Assembly: GCA_030539275.1 (NCBI GenBank) | Contig: JAUNSK010000018.1 | Coordinates: forward strand, 22,865-86,864 | Length of the DNA stretch: 64,000 bases | DNA from: Oscillospiraceae bacterium | GTDB lineage: Bacteria > Bacillota > Clostridia > Oscillospirales > Ruminococcaceae | Reading direction: 5' to 3' | In this document: positions 51,030-59,471 of the stretch, piece after piece | Numbering within the stretch: the first letter of the stretch is position 1 | Layout of the letters: every line of letters begins with the position of its first letter | The notes under the pieces: model-generated | Told to the model about the DNA's origin: nothing | Seen by the model: only the letters and a program-made list of their open reading frames with translations | The model's database searches: none | Position numbers and translations under genes: made by a program

Positions 51030-52784
51030 TTATTTGAGAAGGAGCGCAATAAGTAGGATAAGGTCAATTATGTTTACCTTTGAGTCAGAGTTGAGATCGG
51101 AATTTACAGTATCAACAGCTGCTGTACCGCCAAGAAGATGATTTTTTAAAGCCAGAAGGTCAGAAGCATTTACAGACTTGTCGTTGTTTACATCACCTGT
51201 GAGAGGGTCCTTTGTAGATGATGAGCCGCCTGCATATGTTTTAAGATCAGGAAGTTCATCAAGTGTTATTACATAGTCACTCTGGTACAGTTCCTTCATG
51301 GTAGCTACATAGTTGTATGTTTCACTGTCAATAAACTCTCCGTACCATGGGCAGAAGTAGAGCCATCCGGCTTTTTCTGTAACAAGATTGTCAAGGTTGG
51401 GAATTGTATCATTTTCACTCATAGCAACTAGTTTTTTGCCGTCTGTAAGCTTTACAAGCTCATAGAAAATTGAAGAAATGGCATCTTCATTAGGACAGTT
51501 TGACAATCCGTCATATCTGTTGTATACAACATTGTATTTGTCATAAGCTACTATGTCAACAAGATCATTGCCCGGATACCATGCATCTGAGGTAGCATAT
51601 GTATAGCTGTTGTATTCCCAGATAATATTGTGCAGATCATACTTTTCAGTAAGTGTTGTATAGAGAAGTGTCCAGAGCTGTCTGTATACATCGGCGCCGG
51701 CAGCACCCCACCAGAACCATGCACCCTCACCCTTGAGTCCGCCGTTTCCTTCAGCTTCATGGAAAGGTCTTAAGATGATCGGAACTCCTGCTTCCTGAAG
51801 TCTTGCAAGCTGCTCAGCCATATCTTCAATAGCAGCCATAAGATAATCGTATTCCTTTGTTCCTTCAACTACAGCCTTTGCTGTATCAAAGTCACCGTCC
51901 GGCTTATAGGTGCATGCCTGCCAGTCAACCTCTTCACCTACGGTATAGTTCGCAAAATCCTTAGGTACATTGATATGCCAGCTTGCAGTTGCAATGCCGC
52001 CCTTTTCATTTACCCAGTCAATGGCACGTTCAGTTGTATTGTCATCCCAGCCGTAAAGCGGGTTATAGTTCATGAAGTCAAAGCCTCTGATCGCAGGATA
52101 TTTGTCTGAGAAGTCATGAATAAAGTCAAATTCATATTCGTAGTTGCCGTCATGTCCGTCTCCGTATATTTCCTGCTGACCTGAAATGGTATGTTCTCCG
52201 TATACATCACAGAGGTAGTTCATGAGTGACTGGGTTTCCTTTGTAGCGTTTGTATCCGTTAGAACAGGTTCACAGTCAAGTGCAGGAAGGTTGCCGTAGT
52301 CTACAGTAAATGTATCGAAGTATGCAAAACCCCAGCCGGCTCTGATCTCGATTGTATTTACTCCTTTTTCAAGTCTCTGAACACCAAAGTCAAAGTTCTG
52401 CCAGTCTTTGCAGTATGGCAGCATATATGAACCAGTCTGTTTTCCGTTTATGTAAAGATACTGAAGACGTCCTTCTTCACTGAGCTCCTGCATGTACTTC
52501 GTAGAAATTGCATACATGCCTGTTTCAGGTGCTGTAACGTCAAAAGTTATAGATCCGCCGTTTTGCATCCATACAAAACCGTCACCTGAAAAGCCCGGCT
52601 TCGGGGTATTGTAGATATTGTCTGTTACTGTTACTCCTGTAAGCGCGCCATCTTCACATTCGGCCCTGAATAAAGGCTGCGGGTTATCTGAACCTGTGAC
52701 AGCAGCGGATAAAACTGATGCTGATGAAAATGACATGATAGCTGCAGTTACAAAAGCAGCAGCTTTTCTGAATTTGCCTGTCAT
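51030..52784 (-). CDS. CBM35-like/GH26 mannanase with dockerin
   Basis: A signal peptide (about 1-28) precedes a CBM35-like beta-sandwich (RAECEDGALTG, about 38-165), a GH26 barrel (about 175-520) and a C-terminal type I dockerin (GDVNNDKSVNASD and DLNSDSKVNIID). The barrel has the presumed acid/base Glu in LRPFHEAEGNGG and the presumed nucleophile Glu in VAMSENDTIPN, the GH26 beta-mannanase layout. The enzyme would be exported and docked on a cellulosome. Position next to the GH9 cellulase fits plant wall degradation. The dockerin loops use Asn/Asp/Ser variants. Confidence 0.92.
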   Translation of the reverse strand: MTGKFRKAAAFVTAAIMSFSSASVLSAAVTGSDNPQPLFRAECEDGALTGVTVTDNIYNTPKPGFSGDGFVWMQNGGSITFDVTAPETGMYAISTKYMQELSEEGRLQYLYINGKQTGSYMLPYCKDWQNFDFGVQRLEKGVNTIEIRAGWGFAYFDTFTVDYGNLPALDCEPVLTDTNATKETQSLMNYLCDVYGEHTISGQQEIYGDGHDGNYEYEFDFIHDFSDKYPAIRGFDFMNYNPLYGWDDNTTERAIDWVNEKGGIATASWHINVPKDFANYTVGEEVDWQACTYKPDGDFDTAKAVVEGTKEYDYLMAAIEDMAEQLARLQEAGVPIILRPFHEAEGNGGLKGEGAWFWWGAAGADVYRQLWTLLYTTLTEKYDLHNIIWEYNSYTYATSDAWYPGNDLVDIVAYDKYNVVYNRYDGLSNCPNEDAISSIFYELVKLTDGKKLVAMSENDTIPNLDNLVTEKAGWLYFCPWYGEFIDSETYNYVATMKELYQSDYVITLDELPDLKTYAGGSSSTKDPLTGDVNNDKSVNASDLLALKNHLLGGTAAVDTVNSDLNSDSKVNIIDLILLIALLLK

Positions 52785-52953
52785 ATAATTCCTCCCCTAA
52801 GTTATTAATATATGGAATAATTTTTGAATGATTATTACATCTGCTATTATATTATAAATTAAATCAAAGATTATTTCAATATGTAAACTATATTAAATTT
52901 AAGTATATTATTTAGTTAATTTATAAGTGAATATGGTCTGACTGCAGAAAAAA

Positions 52954-52990
52954 CGACCATGCAGAGGCATTGCCGCACTCCGAATGGTCG
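52954..52990 (-). terminator. Terminator of nadA
   Basis: CGACCAT (52954-52960) pairs with ATGGTCG (52984-52990); on the minus strand the stem is followed directly by TTTTTT. It separates nadA from the GH26 gene. The rest of the 294-bp gap (52785-53078) is AT-rich with nothing else recognised. Confidence 0.75.
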
Positions 52991-53078
52991 CTTTAAAATA
53001 TTATTCTTTGACTGCTTAAATAAACGCCGTCACAATTATCTGACCGATAAAGTTATATTAAGGTAAATAAGGTCCTTT

Positions 53079-53993
53079 TTAACCTCCGAGTTCGATCATC
53101 CTGTCAATGCATTTTCTTGCTTTGGCAATTGTCTCATCGTCGAGTGTTATCTCTTCACCGCCTGTACCGCATACGCTATAATAAACGTCCATAAGTGTGG
53201 TACATTTCATATTTGAACAGATAAGATCCTTTGACATAGGATAGAAACGCTTGTCAGGGCAGCTGTACTGCAGATGTTCTGCTATGCTAATTTCAGTGCC
53301 GATAATAAATTCTTTTGCATCAGAATTTTGTGCATATTTCATTATGCCTGATGTGGAGCCGACATAATCGGCCATTTCTGAGATCTTCGGTGAGCACTCA
53401 GGGTGTACGAGTACAAGTGCTTCAGGGTGGCGCTCTTTGGCTTTTTTAAGTTCATTTACGGTGATCTTTGCATGTGTAGGACATCCGCCCTGAAGGAGTT
53501 TGATATTTTTCTCCGGCACCTGTTTGGCAACGAATGCACCAAGGTTGCAGTCAGGAATAAAGAGAATATTTTTATCCGGCAGCTTCTTTACGATCTCAAC
53601 TGCTGATGAGGAGGTTACACATACATCGCAGATAGTTTTAAGTGCCGCTGTTGTGTTTATGTATGCTACGACCTTATAATCAGGATTTTTTTCTTTTACG
53701 GCGCTTATAAAATCAGTATCCATCTGCTCAGCCATCGGACAGCCGGCTTCGGAATTTGCAAGGATTACTGTTTTGTCAGGAGATAAGATCTTTGCGGTTT
53801 CTGCCATAAATCTTACACCGCACATTATAAGAATATCGGCATCTGACTTTGATGCCATAACACTCAGTGCATAAGAGTCTCCTGTAAAATCTGCCACCTC
53901 AAGAATTTCGGCAGCCTGGTAGCTGTGTGCAAGAATACAGATATTTTTCTCTTTTTTAAGACGCAGTATTTCTTCCTGAATTTTCGAAATCAT
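53079..53993 (-). CDS. nadA: Quinolinate synthase A
   Basis: NadA condenses iminoaspartate with dihydroxyacetone phosphate to give quinolinate, the first NAD ring, using a 4Fe-4S cluster. Characteristic stretches are ILAHSYQAAEILEVADFTGDS, MCGVRFMAETAKILSP, CDVCVTSSSAVEIV and the late MKCTTLMDVYYS, supplying the three cluster cysteines. The length, 304 residues, is normal. The usual neighbours nadB and nadC are absent, so quinolinate use depends on genes elsewhere. Confidence 0.95.
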   Translation of the reverse strand: MISKIQEEILRLKKEKNICILAHSYQAAEILEVADFTGDSYALSVMASKSDADILIMCGVRFMAETAKILSPDKTVILANSEAGCPMAEQMDTDFISAVKEKNPDYKVVAYINTTAALKTICDVCVTSSSAVEIVKKLPDKNILFIPDCNLGAFVAKQVPEKNIKLLQGGCPTHAKITVNELKKAKERHPEALVLVHPECSPKISEMADYVGSTSGIMKYAQNSDAKEFIIGTEISIAEHLQYSCPDKRFYPMSKDLICSNMKCTTLMDVYYSVCGTGGEEITLDDETIAKARKCIDRMIELGG

Positions 53994-54040
53994 TTAAAAA
54001 ACCTCACATTATAATAATAAAAAAACAGATACGCTAAAAC

Positions 54041-54069
54041 AGTATATCACACAAGGGCAGTTATGTCAA
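54041..54069 (-). promoter_or_regulatory. nadA promoter
   Basis: On the minus strand TTGACA (complement of 54064-54069) and TATACT (54041-54046) are 17 bp apart. No recognisable NiaR site was found. Confidence 0.75.
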
Positions 54070-54133
54070 ATAATATGGAATATAGCAATATCCCGGCGAA
54101 AGTGATACAATATAGATACGGAGGAAAGAAAAA

Positions 54134-54679
54134 ATGAAATTTAAATGCTATGATAAAAATGATAGACCGGATGAAATGACATTTAAAATGTTTTATTCGC
54201 TTCTTGACAGAGTACTTGAGCGTAATGAGCACAGAAGCTGTGAAAGACAGTATGAATTATTCGAAAATAATTATTATAACCTTTTGTATGTGTATGATAA
54301 TGATAAATATACAGGCTCTCTTGCATACTGGGATCTGGGCGATCTGTGCTTTGTGGAGCACCTGTGTGTTGAGCCTGAGAGTCAGTCTAATGGATATGGA
54401 TCACAGCTTCTGGGGTATGTAGAAAATAAATTACACGTTCCTGTGGTTCTTGAGGTTGAGCCTGCCGGAACTTATGTCACAGACAGACGTATTAGGTTTT
54501 ATGAGAGATGCGGCTTTAAACTGTCTCCTATGGAATACTGGCAGATGCCGCTCAATGACGGGGATGAGCCGCTCAGACTCAGTATAATGTATACACATGA
54601 CCTTAATTGCAAAGAACTCGAGAGGTTTGTAAGTCTGATCAGGAAAATTGTTTATAAAAAAGATTCTGAGAAAAATTGA
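54134..54679 (+). CDS. GNAT-family N-acetyltransferase
   Basis: A 181-residue acetyltransferase with the acetyl-CoA loop in VEHLCVEPESQSNGYGSQLL and the FYERCGFKLSPMEYW C-terminal motif. Acceptor unknown. GGAGG precedes the ATG. It is divergent from nadA. The promoter of the next gene overlaps its stop codon. Confidence 0.88.
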   Translation: MKFKCYDKNDRPDEMTFKMFYSLLDRVLERNEHRSCERQYELFENNYYNLLYVYDNDKYTGSLAYWDLGDLCFVEHLCVEPESQSNGYGSQLLGYVENKLHVPVVLEVEPAGTYVTDRRIRFYERCGFKLSPMEYWQMPLNDGDEPLRLSIMYTHDLNCKELERFVSLIRKIVYKKDSEKN

Positions 54680-54704
54680 CAAATTACTTTCTATATGGTA
54701 TAAT
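54676..54704 (+). promoter_or_regulatory. Consensus promoter of the C39-like peptidase gene
   Basis: TTGACA (54676-54681) and TATAAT (54699-54704) with a 17-bp spacer form a perfect sigma-A promoter, overlapping the end of the acetyltransferase gene. Confidence 0.85.
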
Positions 54705-54752
54705 ATGGATATTCCGGAAAACCGGAAAATAAACCATAAAAGGAAAGATAAT

Positions 54753-55616
54753 ATGAAAAAGAATCAAAAAATCAAAAAGACTGTTGCTGGCCTCTCAGCT
54801 GCAGTGATTATGCTCTCAGGAGCTGTATTCACCACACCGCAGGCATTTTCAGGACTGTTTGACTCATTTTCTGTTACAACATATGCTGCAAGTACCGTTG
54901 TAAATCAGAAGACATTTTCTCCTAATAATACATATGGAACCGGTACTCTCAGGAATACAGGATGTGGCATATTCTCCTTTGCAAATGCAGTAAACTATCT
55001 TAATGGCAACAACGTAGTCAATGTTCCTACAGTTGCTTCATGGGCACACAGTATCGGAGCTTATAATTCGGGAAACACTGCTGATGGTACAATTCGTGCA
55101 ACATTATATAATAATATTCAGGGCAGGTTCGGCAGTACATATAAGTTTACTGTAGGACAGCAGATATGGGGAAATGTATCATCATCAACGCTTAAAAACC
55201 ATCTTAAAAACGGAGGAGTAGCTGCTGCACATGTAAGCAATCACTTTATTGCATTAGTCGGATATAACTCTTCAACAGATAAGTATCATGTACTTGAAAG
55301 CTATGTTTCCAGTACAAGAAGTGCAAATATTCCATCCAATGACTGCTGGGTTTCTTCAAGCAAGCTCAGGACAGGCAAAACAAATGTTGACTGGTTTGTA
55401 CTTCTCAGCAAGAAAAGCTCAGTAGTTTATTTTCCAAGATATACAGGAACAAGCGGATCAATAGTAACCGCACTCAATGCAGTTGGTGCTGATTCATCAT
55501 ACAGCTACAGATGTAAGATAGCTGCAAAAAACAATATATCCAATTATACAGGAACAGCTAACCAGAACACAACAATGGTTAAACTGCTTAAAGCAGGAAA
55601 ACTCATTAAACCTTAA
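54753..55616 (+). CDS. Secreted C39/papain-like cysteine peptidase-like protein
   Basis: A 287-residue protein with a signal peptide ending near TTYAAS. The papain-like core has Cys71 (RNTGCGIFSFANAVNYL) and His164 (SNHFIALVGYNSS), the arrangement of C39-like peptidases. The last 60 residues (YFPRYTGTSGSIVTALNAVG onward) form a small repeat-type module also seen on clostridial wall enzymes, perhaps for wall binding. Substrate unknown; it could be a bacteriocin-type or wall peptide. ATG 54753 is chosen because AAAGGAAAG precedes it; the frame reads further upstream across the promoter. Confidence 0.75.
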   Translation: MKKNQKIKKTVAGLSAAVIMLSGAVFTTPQAFSGLFDSFSVTTYAASTVVNQKTFSPNNTYGTGTLRNTGCGIFSFANAVNYLNGNNVVNVPTVASWAHSIGAYNSGNTADGTIRATLYNNIQGRFGSTYKFTVGQQIWGNVSSSTLKNHLKNGGVAAAHVSNHFIALVGYNSSTDKYHVLESYVSSTRSANIPSNDCWVSSSKLRTGKTNVDWFVLLSKKSSVVYFPRYTGTSGSIVTALNAVGADSSYSYRCKIAAKNNISNYTGTANQNTTMVKLLKAGKLIKP

Positions 55617-55622
55617 TATATT

Positions 55623-55652
55623 AAACCCGGCTTTTGCCGGGTTTATTGTTTT
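55623..55652 (+). terminator. Terminator after the C39-like gene
   Basis: AAACCCGGC (55623-55631) pairs with GCCGGGTTT (55636-55644), a 4-T loop, then a T run. Confidence 0.93.
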
Positions 55653-55676
55653 TTTCAGACATAAAAAACAAATATA

Positions 55677-55739
55677 TTGACTTGTTATTTTTTTAATGAT
55701 ATAATATTGGGCATAGTTCGATATAAAGATATGAACTAT
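55677..55739 (+). promoter_or_regulatory. Promoter and leader hairpin of the lipoprotein gene
   Basis: TTGACT (55677-55682) and TATAAT (55700-55705) have a 17-bp spacer. At the expected transcript start, ATAGTTC-G-ATAT (55713-55724) can pair with ATATGAACTAT (55729-55739), a stem with one bulged G. Confidence 0.7.
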
Positions 55740-55767
55740 AGAAACCAAAAATGAAAGGACAAGAAAA

Positions 55768-56511
55768 ATGGACAGAAAAATGATGACACTGGCAGCAGTG
55801 GTTTCAGGTATGCTTACCCTCGCTTCATGCGGTGAGGTATCAAATACCAGTACAGGAACTGATGTCACAACTACTCAGGCGCTTACAGCTGCACAGGAAA
55901 AAGAAACTCAGACAGAACTTACAACAAAGGAAGAATCTGAACAGGAGAAGGCGCAGGATAACGCCGGTGATGGTTCATCACTCAGTCAGAGTAACAAGCA
56001 GGCAAATGCACAGACTGCAGATACTGATAAAATTCAGTCATCTGAAAGTGATTATCAGGCTGCTGCAGATACACTTCTTAAAAATATCAATGAGATCGAT
56101 AAGTTCGGCGCAAGTGTGGCAGAATGTGATGATTCTGACGTGTATACATCCGGAACCGATAATTACTATCATGTAACGGATTCAAGGTTTAAATCTACTT
56201 CTGACGTAAAGGCATTTATTGATGAGACGATGACTGACAAGCTGTATAATGAAAGATACAGAAGCATTGTCGGTGATGACAGGGCATACTTTATTGATGC
56301 TGACAGCAAGCTGTACATAAAGTATTCACCAAAGGGTGCAGGCTTCAATTATAACGATACACCGTGCAGAATTTATGATACTACTGATACTTCGTTCTGT
56401 GTTGACAAGGAATATGATGATTACGGCAGTGTATCGCTTCTCAGACTTACAGTTGTAAAGACTGATGCAGGATGGAGAATTGATACTCTTCAATACGGTG
56501 TTCAGAACTGA
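55768..56511 (+). CDS. Putative lipoprotein, possibly IseA-like
   Basis: The type II signal peptide ends in lipobox LASC (Cys21). A 75-residue linker rich in Thr, Gln, Glu and Ser follows. The C-terminal 150 residues form one domain (DSRFKSTSDVKAFIDETM, YNERYRSIVGDDRAYFIDADSKLYIK) whose pattern resembles the IseA/DL-endopeptidase inhibitor fold; this is tentative. Located outside the cell on the membrane. It has its own promoter and terminator. Confidence 0.72.
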   Translation: MDRKMMTLAAVVSGMLTLASCGEVSNTSTGTDVTTTQALTAAQEKETQTELTTKEESEQEKAQDNAGDGSSLSQSNKQANAQTADTDKIQSSESDYQAAADTLLKNINEIDKFGASVAECDDSDVYTSGTDNYYHVTDSRFKSTSDVKAFIDETMTDKLYNERYRSIVGDDRAYFIDADSKLYIKYSPKGAGFNYNDTPCRIYDTTDTSFCVDKEYDDYGSVSLLRLTVVKTDAGWRIDTLQYGVQN

Positions 56512-56534
56512 TTTTAATAAATTAAAAAATATAT

Positions 56535-56584
56535 ATGCACCCGGGACTAGTGAAAATTTACAGACTCAGGGTGCATTTTTTATG
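56535..56584 (+). terminator. Terminator after the lipoprotein gene
   Basis: ATGCACCC (56535-56542) pairs with GGGTGCAT (56569-56576) across a 26-nt loop, followed by a T run. Confidence 0.8.
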
Positions 56585-56696
56585 TGTATTAATAAATAAC
56601 CTTTTAATAAAGCAAAGTGTTGCGTACGTATTAATTATGTATTTTAGTCTTATTATCAACACTGTATTAATAAAATGTTAAAATCCTTAAAAATAT

Positions 56697-56738
56697 AGAA
56701 CCATAAGTCGGAATATGTTATAATTATTTTATGGTTCT
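56697..56738 (+). promoter_or_regulatory. yitT promoter flanked by a 10-bp inverted repeat
   Basis: AGAACCATAA (56697-56706) and TTATGGTTCT (56729-56738) are perfect inverted copies on either side of TATAAT (56719-56724). No good -35 box is present at 17 bp upstream, which would suit an activated or tightly controlled promoter. Confidence 0.5.
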
Positions 56739-56781
56739 GATACGTCAGAGACGATGATCAGATAAAGGAGATGATGTATAT

Positions 56782-57669
56782 ATGACATTAAAAAAGGTAC
56801 TTTCAAAACTTGAGTGGCAGAAGATTCTGTGTCTGACTATCGCCGGAATCATTAATGCTTTCGGAGTCACTGTATTCTTAAGTCCGGTAAAGCTTTATGA
56901 CAGCGGTGTTTCCGGTACTTCCATGCTGCTTGCACAGATAACCCCTGAGTTTCTGACACTTTCATTTTTCCTTATGGTACTCAACATCCCCCTCTTTCTC
57001 TACGGACTTAAAAAGCAGGGGATCGTCTTCACGATATACGCCATATACACGGTATTTATCTACTCAGTGATGGCATGGCTTATCATTGATGTACTTCCTG
57101 TTGATGTAAGTATTGCATCGCCGCTCGCCGGTTCTGATCTTTTGCTTTGTGCACTTTTCGGAGGCCTTATCTCAGGACTTGGAAGCGGGCTTGCGATCAG
57201 ATTCGGCGGTGCAATGGACGGTATAGAGGTGCTTGCAGTTATTTTTGCTAAAAAGCTCGGGATAACGGTAGGCACATTTGTAATGATCTATAATATCATT
57301 CTCTATATTTTCTGCGGACTTGTAATGAAGAGCTGGATACTTCCTCTTTATTCGATCGTTACATATGCTGCTGCACTTAAGACCATAGATTATATTGTAG
57401 AGGGAATTGACCGTTCGAAGGCTGCTGTTATTGTTACAGTTTGTCCTGACAGTGTCTGCAAAATGCTGTGTGAGGCGTTCGGACAGGGAATGACTATGAT
57501 GGATGCTAAGGGTTACTATTCGGATTCACATAAAACCGTTATTTATTTTGTTGTAAACAGATTTCAGGTCGGAAGGATGAGAGAGATAGTGCATGCTGCG
57601 GATCCGTCCGCTTACATTTCTATAGCGGATATTGCTGATATATACGGTGCTGATAAAGAACGGTGCTGA
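56782..57669 (+). CDS. YitT-family membrane protein
   Basis: About five to six membrane helices (residues 1-205) precede a cytosolic DUF2179 domain (about 210-290), the YitT family layout. VKLYDSGVSGTSMLLAQ and RFGGAMDGIEVLAVIFAKK are family motifs. Function unknown in general; some members are linked to transport. The gene ends at TGA 57667-57669, inside the second copy of a 16-bp tandem duplication. Without the duplication the frame would continue four codons further (ending KSLKA). Confidence 0.88.
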   Translation: MTLKKVLSKLEWQKILCLTIAGIINAFGVTVFLSPVKLYDSGVSGTSMLLAQITPEFLTLSFFLMVLNIPLFLYGLKKQGIVFTIYAIYTVFIYSVMAWLIIDVLPVDVSIASPLAGSDLLLCALFGGLISGLGSGLAIRFGGAMDGIEVLAVIFAKKLGITVGTFVMIYNIILYIFCGLVMKSWILPLYSIVTYAAALKTIDYIVEGIDRSKAAVIVTVCPDSVCKMLCEAFGQGMTMMDAKGYYSDSHKTVIYFVVNRFQVGRMREIVHAADPSAYISIADIADIYGADKERC

Positions 57670-57676
57670 TAAAGAA
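57645..57676 (+). repeat. Perfect 16-bp tandem duplication at the yitT stop codon
   Basis: CGGTGCTGATAAAGAA occurs at 57645-57660 and again at 57661-57676. Being 16 bp, it shifts the frame by one and creates the present stop codon. Confidence 0.97.
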
Positions 57677-57704
57677 AAGAGCCTTAAGGCATGAAATTTA
57701 AATG

Positions 57705-57737
57705 GTCTGACTTAACCTTGAGTCAGGCTGTTTTTTT
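57705..57737 (+). terminator. Terminator after yitT
   Basis: GTCTGACT pairs with AGTCAGGC (one G-U pair) around 57705-57729, followed by TTTTTTT. Confidence 0.78.
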
Positions 57738-57842
57738 ATTTCGTTGTCATAACAACGGACTCATTAGATGAAGTGTAGTATAATCATATCATCAGTAGAA
57801 GAGAAATTAAATAAATTTTTAAATAAATGAGGAGAATTTACT

Positions 57843-58532
57843 ATGCTCAGAAAAATAATAAAGATAGACAGTGAAAAATGCAACGGATGCGGTGCATGTG
57901 CAAAGGCCTGCCACGAGGGTGCTATCGGGATGGTAAACAACAAGGCTGTGCTGCTGCGTGATGATTACTGCGACGGGCTTGGAGACTGCCTCCCTGCATG
58001 TCCGAAAGATGCCATATCATTTGAAATGAGAGAAGCGGCAGCTTATGATGAAGCTGCGGTAAAGGCAAAGGCTGCGATGGCACACAGCAGCGGATGTCCG
58101 GGGCATGCCCAGAAGGTACTGAGTCGTGACAATGATACATCATCCGCACAGGATCATCAGAAACTCACATCAAGGCTCGGTCAGTGGCCGGTTCAGATAA
58201 AGCTTGCTGCGCCGAATGCTGCATTTTTTGAGAATTCTGATTTGCTTATAGCTGCTGACTGTACTGCATATGCATATGCAGGATTTCATGATGAATTTAT
58301 TGCGGGAAAAGTGACACTTATCGGATGTCCTAAGCTTGATGATACTGACTATTCCCAAAAGCTCGGAGTTATTATTTCAAACAACAATATAAACAGCATT
58401 ACTGTTGTAAGAATGGAGGTGCCCTGCTGCGGAGGTATTGAGTATGCGGTTAAAAAGGCGCTCGAGGCTTCGGGGAAGGATATAGAGCTGAGAGTAGTTA
58501 CTGTTGGATGCAACGGAGATATTAAAGAATAG
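57843..58532 (+). CDS. 4Fe-4S dicluster ferredoxin-like protein
   Basis: A 229-residue protein. Residues 5-65 hold two ferredoxin clusters: CNGCGACAKAC and CDGLGDCLPACP. The remaining 160 residues form a conserved partner domain (ADCTAYAYAGFHDEF, LIGCPKLDD, MEVPCCGGIEYAVKKAL, VGCNGD) with several Cys that could bind a further cofactor. It is widespread in anaerobes, usually annotated only as a 4Fe-4S protein. A role in electron transfer is likely; partner unknown. Single gene ending at a strong terminator. Confidence 0.88.
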   Translation: MLRKIIKIDSEKCNGCGACAKACHEGAIGMVNNKAVLLRDDYCDGLGDCLPACPKDAISFEMREAAAYDEAAVKAKAAMAHSSGCPGHAQKVLSRDNDTSSAQDHQKLTSRLGQWPVQIKLAAPNAAFFENSDLLIAADCTAYAYAGFHDEFIAGKVTLIGCPKLDDTDYSQKLGVIISNNNINSITVVRMEVPCCGGIEYAVKKALEASGKDIELRVVTVGCNGDIKE

Positions 58533-58540
58533 AAGTGTAT

Positions 58541-58590
58541 AAAAACCCCGTTATGCGTGAAAGGAATGATTCATGCATAACGGGGTTTTT
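58541..58590. terminator. Bidirectional terminator between ferredoxin and ABC permease genes
   Basis: A perfect 16-bp stem (58541-58556 with 58575-58590, core CCCCGTTATGC) has A/T runs on both sides and serves both converging units. Confidence 0.93.
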
Positions 58591-58642
58591 CCTGGTTTAT
58601 TTGCAGGGCTTTCCGGTTGCCCTGCACCTTCGGAGGGGAGTA

Positions 58643-59443
58643 TCAGGTTCCGGTGCCGGCGTATCTGACGGCCAGCCATATCCATAGTTTGTAACCGAGA
58701 TAAAAGATTATTATGCCTGCTATGGGGGTGAGAAGGGACATCAGATTATGGTCACCGGGTCTCAGAAAATAAAGGGAAGGGTAAAATGCGAGAAATCCCA
58801 TGGGGATGATAAAGGTGAACAGAAATTTGAATACCGGATTGAAGATGCTTACAGGATATCTGCTGTAGTCGCGGAACCTGATCATAAATGACATCATGGA
58901 ATTGCCGTATAGTGATACAAAGGAAAATGCAGATGACATGATCATAAGGCCGATGAGTGACATGGAAGCACCGAACATCATAAGCAGCAGGACGGCAATA
59001 TTCCCTGCAGTAACAGGTATACCGGTTCTTATCCATGCATAAATGAACATGATAAGACCAAATGCAAGCTGTCCAAGTCCTTTTGCATCAAAGGTTTCAG
59101 AAACGTAGTAGAAAAAGATATTTACCGGCTTGAAGCAGTACCTGAGGAAATTTCCGTTCATACAGTAATCACCGAGCTGCCAGAGATTATCAAAAAACAG
59201 CTGCATCGGTACACTGGCAAGAAGCGAAAAGCCGTAGATAAAAAGTATTTCATTATACGAAAAGCCTTTTATAGCAGGTATTGTTCTGAAAATAAGCCAG
59301 AATGATATAAGTCCGGTAAAATTAGTTGCAAGCATAGCTGCAAGACTTATAAGGAAATCTGCTCTGTACTGCATTTTAGACTTGAAATCCTGTGTAATAA
59401 GCATAAAATATATCTTTATATATGATTTAAGGTCTGTTTTCAT
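58643..59443 (-). CDS. ABC-2 type exporter permease 2
   Basis: A 266-residue protein with six membrane helices, of the ABC-2 (DUF990-like) permease type. It follows the other permease gene by 28 bp and forms a half of the transporter pore. Export substrate unknown; similar three-gene units carry drugs, antibiotics or polymers. Confidence 0.85.
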   Translation of the reverse strand: MKTDLKSYIKIYFMLITQDFKSKMQYRADFLISLAAMLATNFTGLISFWLIFRTIPAIKGFSYNEILFIYGFSLLASVPMQLFFDNLWQLGDYCMNGNFLRYCFKPVNIFFYYVSETFDAKGLGQLAFGLIMFIYAWIRTGIPVTAGNIAVLLLMMFGASMSLIGLMIMSSAFSFVSLYGNSMMSFMIRFRDYSRYPVSIFNPVFKFLFTFIIPMGFLAFYPSLYFLRPGDHNLMSLLTPIAGIIIFYLGYKLWIWLAVRYAGTGT

Positions 59444-59471
59444 TTTATATCACATCCTTTGTAAGGTTATA

